From positions 1-22,103 of the forward strand of contig CALFFN010000034.1 in assembly GCA_937958185.1 (NCBI GenBank): DNA of 22,103 nucleotides, given 5' to 3'. The notes beneath the pieces were generated by a model that was given only the letters and a program-made list of their open reading frames with translations, had not been told where the DNA came from and did no database searches. Position numbers and translations under genes: made by a program. The DNA comes from an uncultured Neglectibacter sp. (GTDB lineage Bacteria; Bacillota; Clostridia; Oscillospirales; Acutalibacteraceae). Below, piece by piece: positions 15,653 to 22,103 of this stretch (its first letter is position 1; every line of letters starts with the position of its first letter).

Positions 15653-16567
15653 TCAGCCCAAAAAGCCCTCGATGATTTTTTCCTCAGCTTCCTGCTCGGA
15701 AAGACCAAAGGTGCGCAGCTTCAATATCTGCTCCCCGGCGATCTTCCCGATAGCCGCTTCGTGGATCAGCGCCGCGTCACAGTGGTTGGCGGAAAGCTCC
15801 GGGGCGGCGTCCACCCTGCCGTGGTCGGCAAGAATGGCGTCGCATTCCGAATGCCCGGTGCAGGGCGCGTTTCCAATGATGCGGGAGCGGTACGCCTGAT
15901 GGGAATTTCCCCGCGCCACCGAACGGGAGATCAGGTCCGTGGCGGAGTTTTCCCCCTCCATGCGCACCTCAAATTCTGTCTTTGCCTCCTGCTCTCCCTC
16001 GGTGAGAATGCGCTCCCGGATCAGCAGCCTGGCGTTATTGAACAGCACAGCGGAGGTCTTGCGGAAGGTCCTGTCCACGCCGCCCAGCTGTATGCTGTCG
16101 ATCTCCAGCACCGCGCCGCTTTGCAGCTCCGCTTCCGTCACAGGGTCGATGGAGCGGACGCCCTCGCCGCCGGTCCCCACGTGCTTTTCCTGATAGAGGA
16201 CGTGCGCGCCCTTTTCCAGGAAGAAGCGGTGAATGCCGTTGTGGCGGGCGGGCTCGCCGTGCTCGGTATGGACGCCGCAGCCCGCGATAATTACCACGTC
16301 GGCGCCCTCGCCCACATAAAAATCATTGTACACCAGGTCGTCGATATTCCCATGGGTGACACAGGCAGGAATGGACACCGTTTCTCCCTTTGTGCCGGGT
16401 AAGATATGGATATCCATGCCGGGCTTATCCTCTTTTGACACGATCAGGATATGCTCGGTAGAACGGCGCTCAGAGCACTGTCCGTTTTCTCGGACACTGT
16501 ATGCGCCAGTGAAACCGCCTTTCCAGTCGGACACCGCCTGCAGCAGCTTTTCCGTAATACTGTTCAT
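15653..16567 (-). CDS. SufB/SufD-like Fe-S cluster scaffold protein (SmsB type)
   Basis: A 304-residue protein of the SufB/SufD family, shorter than full SufB (about 465-495 residues). Its core is the right-handed beta-helix typical of the family, preceded by a short N-terminal helix region. The C-terminal family motif is clear: HEAAIGKIAGEQILKLRTFGLSEQEAEEKIIEGFLG at 269-304, corresponding to the HEA..I..DQL..L..RG.SE..A motif of SufB. Cys236 and Cys242 (APCTGHSEC) and Cys263 are candidate cluster ligands. With the SufC-like ATPase, whose stop codon overlaps its ATG by four bases (ATGA), it forms a two-gene pair like the minimal SMS (SufC + single SufB/D-like) system known in anaerobes. The cysteine desulfurase SufS and SufU are absent here. 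Confidence 0.87.
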   Translation of the reverse strand: MNSITEKLLQAVSDWKGGFTGAYSVRENGQCSERRSTEHILIVSKEDKPGMDIHILPGTKGETVSIPACVTHGNIDDLVYNDFYVGEGADVVIIAGCGVHTEHGEPARHNGIHRFFLEKGAHVLYQEKHVGTGGEGVRSIDPVTEAELQSGAVLEIDSIQLGGVDRTFRKTSAVLFNNARLLIRERILTEGEQEAKTEFEVRMEGENSATDLISRSVARGNSHQAYRSRIIGNAPCTGHSECDAILADHGRVDAAPELSANHCDAALIHEAAIGKIAGEQILKLRTFGLSEQEAEEKIIEGFLG

Positions 16568-17292
16568 CGGAAGCTCGCCTCCTTTCTCACACAGCCGGGA
16601 CAGGGCGCCCCGGTTTTCAGCAGATTGGGCAGCAGCTCCGCCGCCGTGCCCTGCTGCTTCAGGCTGCCCTCGGCAATAATGGCGATCTCATCGGCAATCT
16701 GCAAAATTCGCTCCTGATGGGAGATAATCAGCAAACCGCCCTGGAAAGTGCCCCGCATTCCCTCAAACACCTGAATAAGGTTCTGGAAGCTCCACAAGTC
16801 TATCCCGGCTTCCGGCTCGTCAAAAATGGAAAGCTTTGTGTGCCGCGCCAGCACGGTAGCGATCTCGATCCGCTTGATCTCCCCGCCGGAAAGGGACGCG
16901 TCCACCTCTCTGCCCAGATATTCCCTGCCGCAAAGCCCAACCCGGCTCAGCATATCGCAGACCTCTTTTTCGGACAGTGGTTTCCCTGCCGCCAGCTCCA
17001 AAAGCTTTTTCACCGTGAAGCCCTTGAACCGCACCGGCTGCTGAAAGGCAAAGCTGATCCCCTGCCGCGCCCGCTCGGTCACATCGAGCCCCGTAATATT
17101 ATCCCCGTTTAGCAATATTTCGCCGCTGTCCGGCTGCTCCAGACCCGCGATGATTTTCGCCAGCGTGGTTTTCCCACCGCCGTTGGGTCCTGTGATGACC
17201 ACCAGTCTGCCGTCCGGCACGGTCAGGCTCACGTCCCGCAGTATCTGAGCCCCATTGGGCGCAGTCCAGCTGATATGTTTCAGCTCCAGCAT
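16564..17292 (-). CDS. SufC-like ABC ATPase of Fe-S cluster assembly (SmsC type)
   Basis: A 242-residue ABC ATPase without membrane segments, as expected for SufC, which partners SufB to drive cluster assembly in the cytoplasm. Motifs are intact: Walker A GPNGGGKTT (35-43), Q-loop FQQPVRF (83-89), signature LSGGEIKR (134-141), Walker B LSIFDEPEAGIDL (154-166) and the H-loop histidine ISHQER (191-196). The ATG at 17292 has GAGG seven bases upstream; longer starts would run into the ATPase gene. The C-terminus carries an extra Cys pair (CPGC, 231-234) that I do not recall in standard SufC. The gene lies 23 bases after the metal ATPase, so it is almost certainly cotranscribed with it, and its stop overlaps the next ATG. 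Confidence 0.92.
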   Translation of the reverse strand: MLELKHISWTAPNGAQILRDVSLTVPDGRLVVITGPNGGGKTTLAKIIAGLEQPDSGEILLNGDNITGLDVTERARQGISFAFQQPVRFKGFTVKKLLELAAGKPLSEKEVCDMLSRVGLCGREYLGREVDASLSGGEIKRIEIATVLARHTKLSIFDEPEAGIDLWSFQNLIQVFEGMRGTFQGGLLIISHQERILQIADEIAIIAEGSLKQQGTAAELLPNLLKTGAPCPGCVRKEASFR

Positions 17293-17315
17293 GAAACCGC
17301 CTCTTTCCCGATCCT

Positions 17316-19190
17316 TTATTTTTCCAGCTTTTTTCCCAGTCTGAGCGCGCGGGAAGCATTCAGCACCGCCAAAATCAGTACGCCCACATCGGCAAACACC
17401 GCTTCCCACATATTGGAAACCCCAAAAGCGCTGAGAAGCAGCACCAGCGCCTTGACGCCCAGCGCGAACCAGATATTCTGGCGCACGATACGCAGGGTAC
17501 CTTTGGAGATTTCCATGGCGGCGGCGATCTTCGAGGGCTTGTCGTCCATCAATACGATATCCGCCGCTTCAATGGCGGCATCGGAGCCTAAAGCACCCAT
17601 AGCAATGCCGATATCCGCCCGGGAAAGCACCGGCGCGTCGTTGATCCCATCGCCTACAAAGAGCAGTTTACCACGGGGCGAGGTTTTCTGCAACAGCTTT
17701 TCCACCTGCTCCACCTTATCCGCGGGCAGCAGTTCGGTGTATACCTCGTCCAAGCCCAGCTCCGCCGCAACGGCTTCTCCCACTTCTTTCGCGTCCCCGG
17801 TAAGCATGACGGTCTTCTTTACGCCCTGTGCCTTCAGCCCGGAGATAGTCTCTTTTGCGTCGGGCTTTGTCTCATCGGAAATGATAATGTGCCCCAAGTA
17901 GCGCTTCTCCACCGCAACGTGGACCACCGTGCCGATCTTTCGGCAGGGGCGGCACACTACGCCGATCTCCGCCATGAGCTTGTCGTTGCCCGCGTAGACG
18001 GTTTTCCCGTCCACCACTGCCCGCACCCCTCTGCCGGAAAGCTCCTCTGTCCCGGACACCCGCTGACCGCTCACTTCTTTTCCACAGGCTTCCTTCAGGG
18101 AGCGGGAAATGGGGTGGTCGGAATAGCTTTCCGCCAGCGCGGCGGTTTCCAGAAGCTCCTGTTCCGGGCAGCCCTCGGGGTGAATGGCGGTGACCTTGAA
18201 CACGCCCCGGGTCAGGGTGCCGGTTTTGTCAAACACCACGACCTCCGACTGGGAAAGCAGCTCCAGATAGCTTGCACCTTTGATCAAAATACCGCTGCGA
18301 GAAGCGCCGCCGATCCCGCCAAAAAAGCTGAGGGGAACGGACACCACCAGCGCGCAGGGGCAGGACACCACCAGGAAGGTGAGCGCCCGGTTCAGCCAGA
18401 CCGCCCAGCCGTCCCCCGTGAAAATCGGAGGAAAGACCGCCAGCAGCACCGCGCCGATCACCACCACTGGGGTATAATATCGGGCAAATTTCGTAATGAA
18501 ATTCTCCGCCCTTGCTTTTTTCGCACTGGAATTTTCCACCAGATCCAGAATTTTGGACACGGTGGACTCGCCAAAGGGCTTCGTCACCCTCACCCGCAGC
18601 AGCCCGGTCTGATTGACGCAGCCGCTGATCACCTCGTCCCCGGGGGCGACCTCGCGGGGCAGAGATTCCCCGGTCAGGGCGGAGGTGTTTACCGCGGAAG
18701 CTCCCTCCAGCACAACGCCGTCCAGAGGAATACGCTCCCCGGCTTTTATCACGATAACGTCGCCCACTGCCACCTCCTCCGGGTCCACCTGCACCAGCTG
18801 CCCGTCCCGCTGGATATTGGCAAAATCCGGGCGAATATCCATCAGCTCGGAAATGGATCTCCGCGATTTTCCCACGGCATAGCTCTGGAACAGCTCGCCC
18901 ACCTGGTAGAAAAGCATGACAAATACGGCTTCCGGGTATTCCCCTTCGCCGAAAAAGCCGGTGCAGAACGCTCCTACCGTTGCCAGCGCCATCAGAAAAT
19001 TTTCGTCAAAAATCTGCCCATGGGCAATATTTTTTGCCGCCTTCCACAGCACGTCCCAGCCAATGACGAAATAGGCGGGGAAAAACAGCAAAAACCGCCA
19101 GCCGCCGTGATAGGGGATCAGCACAGCCGCCAACAGCAGCACCGCGCTGACCCCGATCCGTGTGAGCATTTTCTTCTGTTTCCTTGTCAT
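17316..19190 (-). CDS. Heavy-metal P1B-type ATPase (Zn/Cd/Pb exporter, ZntA/CadA-like)
   Basis: A 624-residue P-type ATPase with all catalytic motifs: TGES (173-176), the membrane SCPCALV metal site (276-282), the phosphorylation site DKTGT (321-325), the HP dipeptide SDHP (357-360) and GDGINDAP (513-520). The last helix contains FADVGVLILAVLNASR with Asp601, the mark of the P1B-2 group that exports Zn2+, Cd2+ and Pb2+. It lacks the usual N-terminal HMA metal-binding domain; a free-standing HMA protein is encoded 79 bases upstream. Start: ATG at 19190 with a weak AAGGGG site. It belongs to the operon headed by the CadC-like sensor and is followed by SufC/SufB-like genes. Confidence 0.94.
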   Translation of the reverse strand: MTRKQKKMLTRIGVSAVLLLAAVLIPYHGGWRFLLFFPAYFVIGWDVLWKAAKNIAHGQIFDENFLMALATVGAFCTGFFGEGEYPEAVFVMLFYQVGELFQSYAVGKSRRSISELMDIRPDFANIQRDGQLVQVDPEEVAVGDVIVIKAGERIPLDGVVLEGASAVNTSALTGESLPREVAPGDEVISGCVNQTGLLRVRVTKPFGESTVSKILDLVENSSAKKARAENFITKFARYYTPVVVIGAVLLAVFPPIFTGDGWAVWLNRALTFLVVSCPCALVVSVPLSFFGGIGGASRSGILIKGASYLELLSQSEVVVFDKTGTLTRGVFKVTAIHPEGCPEQELLETAALAESYSDHPISRSLKEACGKEVSGQRVSGTEELSGRGVRAVVDGKTVYAGNDKLMAEIGVVCRPCRKIGTVVHVAVEKRYLGHIIISDETKPDAKETISGLKAQGVKKTVMLTGDAKEVGEAVAAELGLDEVYTELLPADKVEQVEKLLQKTSPRGKLLFVGDGINDAPVLSRADIGIAMGALGSDAAIEAADIVLMDDKPSKIAAAMEISKGTLRIVRQNIWFALGVKALVLLLSAFGVSNMWEAVFADVGVLILAVLNASRALRLGKKLEK

Positions 19191-19211
19191 GTGACCGCCC
19201 CTTATTCATAG

Positions 19212-19245
19212 AAAGTAGTTCTGCTTTGCAAAGTAAAACTGCTTT
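19212..19245. repeat. Long imperfect palindrome between HMA and ATPase genes
   Basis: A 34-bp inverted repeat (arms 19212-19228 and 19229-19245) has a perfect CTTTGCAAAG centre. In the minus-strand RNA, 14 of 17 positions form Watson-Crick pairs and one is a wobble. There is no U tract, so it is more likely an mRNA-stabilising or attenuating hairpin than a full terminator. Confidence 0.6.
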
Positions 19246-19269
19246 ACATAATTTTCCAACTGTTCCCTA

Positions 19270-19488
19270 TCACAGTACAATGGTGCAATCAGGCTCTATC
19301 TTTTTGCATACCTTGACGACCTGCTTCATCACGTCCTCAAAATGTCCGTCCTCCGCTTCTATCGTCAGCTTTTGGGTCATAAAGCTCACGGCAGCGTCCT
19401 GCACGCCGTCGATTTTCTTAATTGCTTCCTCCATCTTGGCGGCGCAGTTAGCGCAGTCAAGGTCTTCCAGTGCAAATTTCTTTTTCAT
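19270..19488 (-). CDS. Free-standing HMA heavy-metal-binding protein
   Basis: A 72-residue protein consisting of one ferredoxin-like HMA domain. The metal motif is LDCANCAAKMEEAI (about residues 10-23), in the CadA/ZntA style LDCANCA rather than the copper GMTCxxC form. It ends with a second cysteine-containing strand. A perfect AGGAG precedes the ATG by seven bases. In related transporters this domain is fused at the N-terminus of the ATPase. Here it is separate and the ATPase lacks it, so it probably acts as the ATPase's metal-delivery or regulatory domain in trans. It lies 79 bases upstream of the ATPase gene and after the repeat region beyond the sensor gene. Confidence 0.9.
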   Translation of the reverse strand: MKKKFALEDLDCANCAAKMEEAIKKIDGVQDAAVSFMTQKLTIEAEDGHFEDVMKQVVKVCKKIEPDCTIVL

Positions 19489-19537
19489 ATTTTTCTCCTT
19501 TTTTTCAAGATATTACAATCGTTCTTCGCAATATGTT

Positions 19538-19772
19538 CTATTCTGTGATGTGTTCCATACCCTGCCCCAATATGGTGCACACGGGGCTGGTTCGCAGGCG
19601 GACAGCCTTTTGTTTTGGCAGTACATGGTTTATTCTGTAATGTGTTCCATACCCTGACCAAGTATTGTCCTTACATGGCTTGGTCCGCAGGCGGACAGCC
19701 TTTCGTTCTTTGTAAAGCTCTTTATTCCGTAATATGTTCCATACCCTGACCAAGTATTGTCCTTACATGGCT
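19538..19772 (-). repeat. 92-bp tandem repeats duplicating the 3' end of the cadC-like gene
   Basis: Three copies recur at an exact 92-bp period: copy A 19538-19629, copy B 19630-19721, and a partial copy C (19722-19772) inside the sensor gene. Each has a 51-bp part equal to the last 17 codons of the sensor gene, including the stop. Copies A and B add a 41-bp spacer sharing AAAGGCTGTCCGCCTGCG and an interrupted palindrome (GTCCGC/GCGGAC). Copy B differs from the gene at only two positions within this part, both synonymous (His and Thr codons). Copy A differs more: six synonymous codon changes plus His to Pro and Arg to Cys. The repeats fill the 233 bases between the sensor and HMA genes. Confidence 0.9.
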
Positions 19773-20084
19773 GTCCGCCAGGGCGTAAAAGACGGTTTTT
19801 CCCTCCCGGCGGTACTTCACCAGCTTGCTTTTCTTCAGCACCTGCAGCTGATGGGAGATCGCCGATTGCGTCATACCCAGCAGCTGGGCAATGTCGCACA
19901 CGCACATTTCCGCTTCAAAGAGCAGGAACAGTATCTTTACCCGGGTGGAATCCCCGAAAATCTTAAACAGCTCTGCCAAATCGAAAAGGACCTCGTCCTC
20001 CGGCATTTCCCGGGTGACCTTCTCCACCACGTCCTGATGGACGCAGAGATAGTCACAATGAGGAACGCCTTTTGCTTCTGCCAT
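19722..20084 (-). CDS. CadC-type ArsR/SmtB metal-responsive repressor
   Basis: A 120-residue winged-helix ArsR/SmtB repressor. Both metal sites of staphylococcal CadC are present with identical spacing, offset by three residues. Cys10, Cys14, Cys61 and Cys63 (HCDYLC and CVCDIA) match the alpha3N Cd/Pb site, and Asp104, His106, His117 and Glu120 (DSHVRTILGQGMEHITE) match the alpha5 Zn site. The recognition helix is MTQSAISHQLQVL (71-83). Binding of Cd, Pb or Zn should release it from DNA. The ATG at 20084 with AAGGATG nine bases upstream is preferred over the ATG at 20102, which lies within the operator. It heads the operon of HMA protein, P1B ATPase and SufC/SufB-like genes, and a palindrome over its own promoter implies autoregulation. 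Confidence 0.94.
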   Translation of the reverse strand: MAEAKGVPHCDYLCVHQDVVEKVTREMPEDEVLFDLAELFKIFGDSTRVKILFLLFEAEMCVCDIAQLLGMTQSAISHQLQVLKKSKLVKYRREGKTVFYALADSHVRTILGQGMEHITE

Positions 20085-20099
20085 GTTACAACATCCTTT

Positions 20100-20121
20100 C
20101 ATATGAGCTTCTGTTCATATG
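20100..20121. promoter_or_regulatory. Operator palindrome for the CadC-like repressor
   Basis: CATATGA (20100-20106) and TCATATG (20115-20121) are inverted arms over an 8-base centre, of the ATATGAA/TTCATAT type bound by SmtB, CzrA and CadC. The site covers the end of the -10 element and the predicted transcription start, so bound repressor would block initiation. Confidence 0.85.
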
Positions 20122-20147
20122 ATATGTGAAAACTTCCCTTTTGTCAA
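20119..20147 (-). promoter_or_regulatory. Promoter of the metal-efflux operon
   Basis: A perfect TTGACA (20142-20147) and TATCAT (20119-20124) on the minus strand are 17 bases apart, with the start predicted near 20112 inside the operator. Confidence 0.88.
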
Positions 20148-20370
20148 CCCCCTGCTCCAAAAAATTGCAGGGCACAATCAATTTCTTCGCATGGCATTTG
20201 CAATTTCGCGTCTCATGTGTGGAATTATCCCTGCCGTTCATTTTGAACGCCTTACCTTTGCTTTCTGCGCAATTTACAAACAACACTTCCATGCTAAATC
20301 AAAGGGCGGCTTTTCCTCTACGATCTCGCATTTCTCTTTTTCGAAACTGCTCTCAGCCAATAGTTTTCGG
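20148..20370. other. Intergenic stretch without identified features
   Basis: Open frames of 68-106 codons on both strands here lack a ribosome site or family resemblance, and one of them runs through the metal-efflux promoter. I see no structured RNA or repeat. Confidence 0.5.
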
Positions 20371-20416
20371 AAAAGGAAAGCCTGCCTATGCAGCAGCATA
20401 GGCAGGCTTTCCTTTT
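20371..20416. terminator. Intrinsic terminator of the small membrane protein gene
   Basis: A perfect 21-bp stem (20371-20391 with 20396-20416) closes a 4-base loop, with a U-rich right arm end on each strand. It lies 8 bases beyond the stop codon of the gene at 20424. Confidence 0.88.
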
Positions 20417-20423
20417 CCCGATC

Positions 20424-20705
20424 TTATTCTTTTTCCTGAGAGGACCTTTGGGCGGCGTAAAAAACATAAATGCAGTAGGCGGCAGCCACTATGATAAGCA
20501 CCTGCCGGGGAAGCCCCAAATTTGCAAGGAGAATGACCAGAAAGGAAAACAAAATGATTCCCGGCAGAGAAGCCCAAAAGGGAATTGTGCCGGACACTCC
20601 GGCTTTTCTCTTCCTGTAATCATCTATGCAGCTTTTTCCCATTACTCCCAGCATGATGATCAGAATGCACCAGCCTAACCAAGGTGCTCCCATAATAGCA
20701 ATCAC
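20424..20705 (-). CDS. Small membrane protein of unknown function
   Basis: A 93-residue protein with three likely membrane helices: about residues 8-24 (LGWCILIIMLGVMGKSC), 44-62 (FWASLPGIILFSFLVILLA) and 68-84 (VLIIVAAAYCIYVFYAA). A basic loop (DDYRKRKAG) and a charged C-terminus separate and end them. The GTG at 20705 has GAGGTG ten bases upstream; an ATG four codons later is an alternative start. It stands alone before a strong terminator. No family is recognised. Confidence 0.65.
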   Translation of the reverse strand: MIAIMGAPWLGWCILIIMLGVMGKSCIDDYRKRKAGVSGTIPFWASLPGIILFSFLVILLANLGLPRQVLIIVAAAYCIYVFYAAQRSSQEKE

Positions 20706-20789
20706 TGATGTTTCACCTCAAAACCAGTATAGCACAGGTTAGCAAAAAAAGGAAGAATATGCTTATTCGTTTCCGTTTTTCCATATAAG

Positions 20790-20830
20790 TACCCCTGACG
20801 CAGTGCTTCTGCTCTCCTGCATCAGGGGTA
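20790..20830 (-). terminator. Probable terminator of the M42 peptidase gene
   Basis: A 14-bp stem (20790-20803 with 20817-20830) has one position that is U-G only in the minus-strand RNA, with a 13-base loop. It lies about 60 bases past the peptidase stop codon. The tail CUUAUAUGG is poor in U, so efficiency is uncertain. Confidence 0.6.
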
Positions 20831-20891
20831 TCGTCTGCTTTTAGCGAGGCAGTGCAGTGTGCCGGGGATTTTTTTGTTCCGGAAGCCGGGT

Positions 20892-21953
20892 TTACAGGGC
20901 TTCCTGAATGGGGGAAAAGGCAAAACCCTGCTCAAATTCGGCGGAGAATTTTACCAGAAATTCGCTGATAAGCTCGATACAATCCTCCAGGTCCCGCCAG
21001 TTGCCCACTTCAATAGAGCTATGCATGTACCGCAGGGGAATGGACACCAGCGCCATGGGAACGCCCTCGCAGGTCAGGCTGGCGGTGTCTCCGTCCGTGC
21101 CGGTGCGCCCGGTGGCGATTTCCCACTGGACATCCATGCCCAGCTCTGCCGCCGTCTGCTTCAACAGGGCGTTCATGGGCTTGTTCACGCCGGAACCCAT
21201 ACACAGCACAGGTCCGCCGCCCAGCTTGACTTCTCCTGTGGCGGCAGGGTCTTCTCCGGGGGCGTCGCTCGCCCAGGTCACGTCCACTGCCAGCGCGCAG
21301 GTGGGCTTGATCTTGGAGGAGGCGTAGTACGCGCCGCGCCCGGTGGTCTCCTCGCCCACAGTGGTGGCGGCGTAAATCCCTACAGCCGCGCCCTTTTCGG
21401 CGGCACGCTTGGCAGCCTCCAGCACCACGAAAGCGCCGGTACGGTCGTCCAATGCCCGGGCGGTAAAGCAGTCGTTCAAAAGCTCCTTCACCTGAGTGTC
21501 CGTGCAGACGGGGTCGCCAACGGAAACCACGTCCCGGGCTTCCTTCTGGGAGCTCGCGCCGATATCCACCAGCAGGTCGGAAGCGTCGATGGATTCCTTT
21601 TTCAGTAAATCGGAATTGGCGACGATCACGCCGCTCACCATACTGCCATCGTGCCAAATCTGCACCTGGCTGCCCAGATACAGCTTGCAGCGCACGCCGC
21701 CCGCCTTTGCCAGATGCAGCCTGCCTTCGCCGTCAATATGAGTGACCACGAAGCCGATCTCGTCCGCGTGACCGCAGAGCAGCACCCTGCATTCCGCCTG
21801 AGGGTTCACAACGGAAATAGCGTTGCCCACCGGGTCGGTAAGCTGCCGCTGAGCAAACTGTCTGCCAAATTCCAGCGCCTTTTGCTGCAATTTCTCCTCA
21901 TGCCCGCTGACAGAGGGAGTTTCCAGCAAATCCTTCAAAAATTTCCGATCCAT
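20892..21953 (-). CDS. M42 family metallo-aminopeptidase (glutamyl aminopeptidase/FrvX-like)
   Basis: A 353-residue cytoplasmic metallopeptidase of family M42. The dinuclear metal and catalytic residues are in place: His62 in LLCGHADEIGF, Asp169/170 in ALDDRTG, Glu201/Glu202 in VGEETTGRGA, Asp224 in AVDVTWASD and His311 in RYMHSSIEV. Catalytic Asp64 lies two residues after His62. Family members form tetrahedral dodecamers that remove N-terminal residues from short peptides. The ATG at 21953 has GGAGGAG six bases upstream; the longer frame from 21968 starts with GTG inside this site. No related gene is adjacent. Confidence 0.95.
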   Translation of the reverse strand: MDRKFLKDLLETPSVSGHEEKLQQKALEFGRQFAQRQLTDPVGNAISVVNPQAECRVLLCGHADEIGFVVTHIDGEGRLHLAKAGGVRCKLYLGSQVQIWHDGSMVSGVIVANSDLLKKESIDASDLLVDIGASSQKEARDVVSVGDPVCTDTQVKELLNDCFTARALDDRTGAFVVLEAAKRAAEKGAAVGIYAATTVGEETTGRGAYYASSKIKPTCALAVDVTWASDAPGEDPAATGEVKLGGGPVLCMGSGVNKPMNALLKQTAAELGMDVQWEIATGRTGTDGDTASLTCEGVPMALVSIPLRYMHSSIEVGNWRDLEDCIELISEFLVKFSAEFEQGFAFSPIQEAL

Positions 21954-21991
21954 TTGATCTCCTCCCACAAATATGTTTTTTGAAATCTCCC

Positions 21992-22064
21992 AGAGCTGTC
22001 AAAAACCGCTCTCCGAAAGGTTTTGCAAGCAAAATCTTCCTGAAGAATTGCTTCGCAATTCTTC
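21992..22064 (-). repeat. Three adjacent inverted repeats upstream of the M42 peptidase gene
   Basis: In order along the minus strand: GAAGAATTGC/GCAATTCTTC (22042-22064, perfect 10 bp, 3-base loop), TTTTGC/GCAAAA (22021-22034), and AGAGC/GCTCT (21992-22012). They lie 40-110 bases before the start codon. They could be a structured leader or the end of an upstream gene's terminator; the window ends too soon to decide. Confidence 0.5.
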
Positions 22065-22103
22065 TCCTATTTGAAACGCGAGTTCGAGCCTGTCGTCCAA
22101 AAG

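Noticed and set aside
19538..19772. CRISPR array
   Set aside because: The 92-bp period, the three copies with gene-tail content and the absence of cas genes do not fit a CRISPR array.
19538..19905. Short frames ending in GMEHITE within the 92-bp repeats
   Set aside because: They are read-through of the duplicated sensor tails in shifted frames (the 92-bp period is not a multiple of three). They have no start sites of their own.
20086..20292. 68-codon frame on the minus strand upstream of the sensor gene
   Set aside because: It runs through the promoter and operator of the metal-efflux operon, so it cannot be expressed from that transcript.
20126..20401. 91-codon frame on the plus strand between the metal-efflux promoter and the terminator
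   Set aside because: It has no ribosome binding site and no recognisable features, and it ends inside a terminator hairpin.
22069..22103. tRNA-like GAGTTCGAGCC near the window end
   Set aside because: The flanking bases do not pair as a T-arm, and no anticodon or acceptor stem can be built.

Overview
The window looks like a chromosomal segment of a GC-rich, low-GC-phylum (Firmicutes) anaerobe, most likely a gut clostridium of the Oscillospiraceae/Ruminococcaceae type. This is inferred from strong AGGAGG-type ribosome binding sites, clostridial protein families (DUF421/YetF, MATE, Na/Pi-PhoU fusions, minimal SufC/SufB pair, M42 peptidase), TTGACA/TATAAT promoters and intrinsic terminators. 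No rRNA, tRNA, CRISPR array, insertion sequence or phage gene was seen.

Layout. 149-2303: a DUF421 membrane protein converges on a MATE efflux pump across a shared terminator. 2492-3376: a LysR regulator upstream of the pump. 3503-4285: an AT-rich PHP-family phosphoesterase that looks acquired. 4364-6181: a Na/Pi cotransporter with a PhoU tail. 6523-8244: a large membrane-anchored protein of unknown function. 8340-8855: a membrane-tethered XRE regulator, divergent from a three-gene operon (UroD-fold protein, GNAT acetyltransferase, APH-like kinase; 9065-12092).

12182-14777 is a two-gene operon (CaCA-family cation antiporter, then a second Na/Pi-PhoU protein). Its leader carries a complete yybP-ykoY (Mn2+) riboswitch: consensus promoter, aptamer, and a terminator that shares one strand with the aptamer's closing stem. 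15100-15441 is a small conserved protein with its own strong promoter and a possible attenuator leader.

15653-20147 reads right to left as one metal-stress unit: a CadC-type ArsR sensor with both metal sites intact, a free-standing HMA metal-binding protein, a Zn/Cd/Pb-type P1B ATPase lacking its own HMA domain, then a SufC-like ATPase and a SufB/D-like scaffold (Fe-S assembly). Downstream of the sensor gene lie 92-bp tandem repeats that duplicate the coding sequence of its C-terminal metal-sensing helix, with mostly synonymous differences between copies. The window ends with a small membrane protein and an M42 aminopeptidase.

The most interesting points are the riboswitch-controlled antiporter/phosphate-transporter operon, the coupling of heavy-metal efflux to Fe-S assembly genes, and the duplicated cadC-like gene tails.
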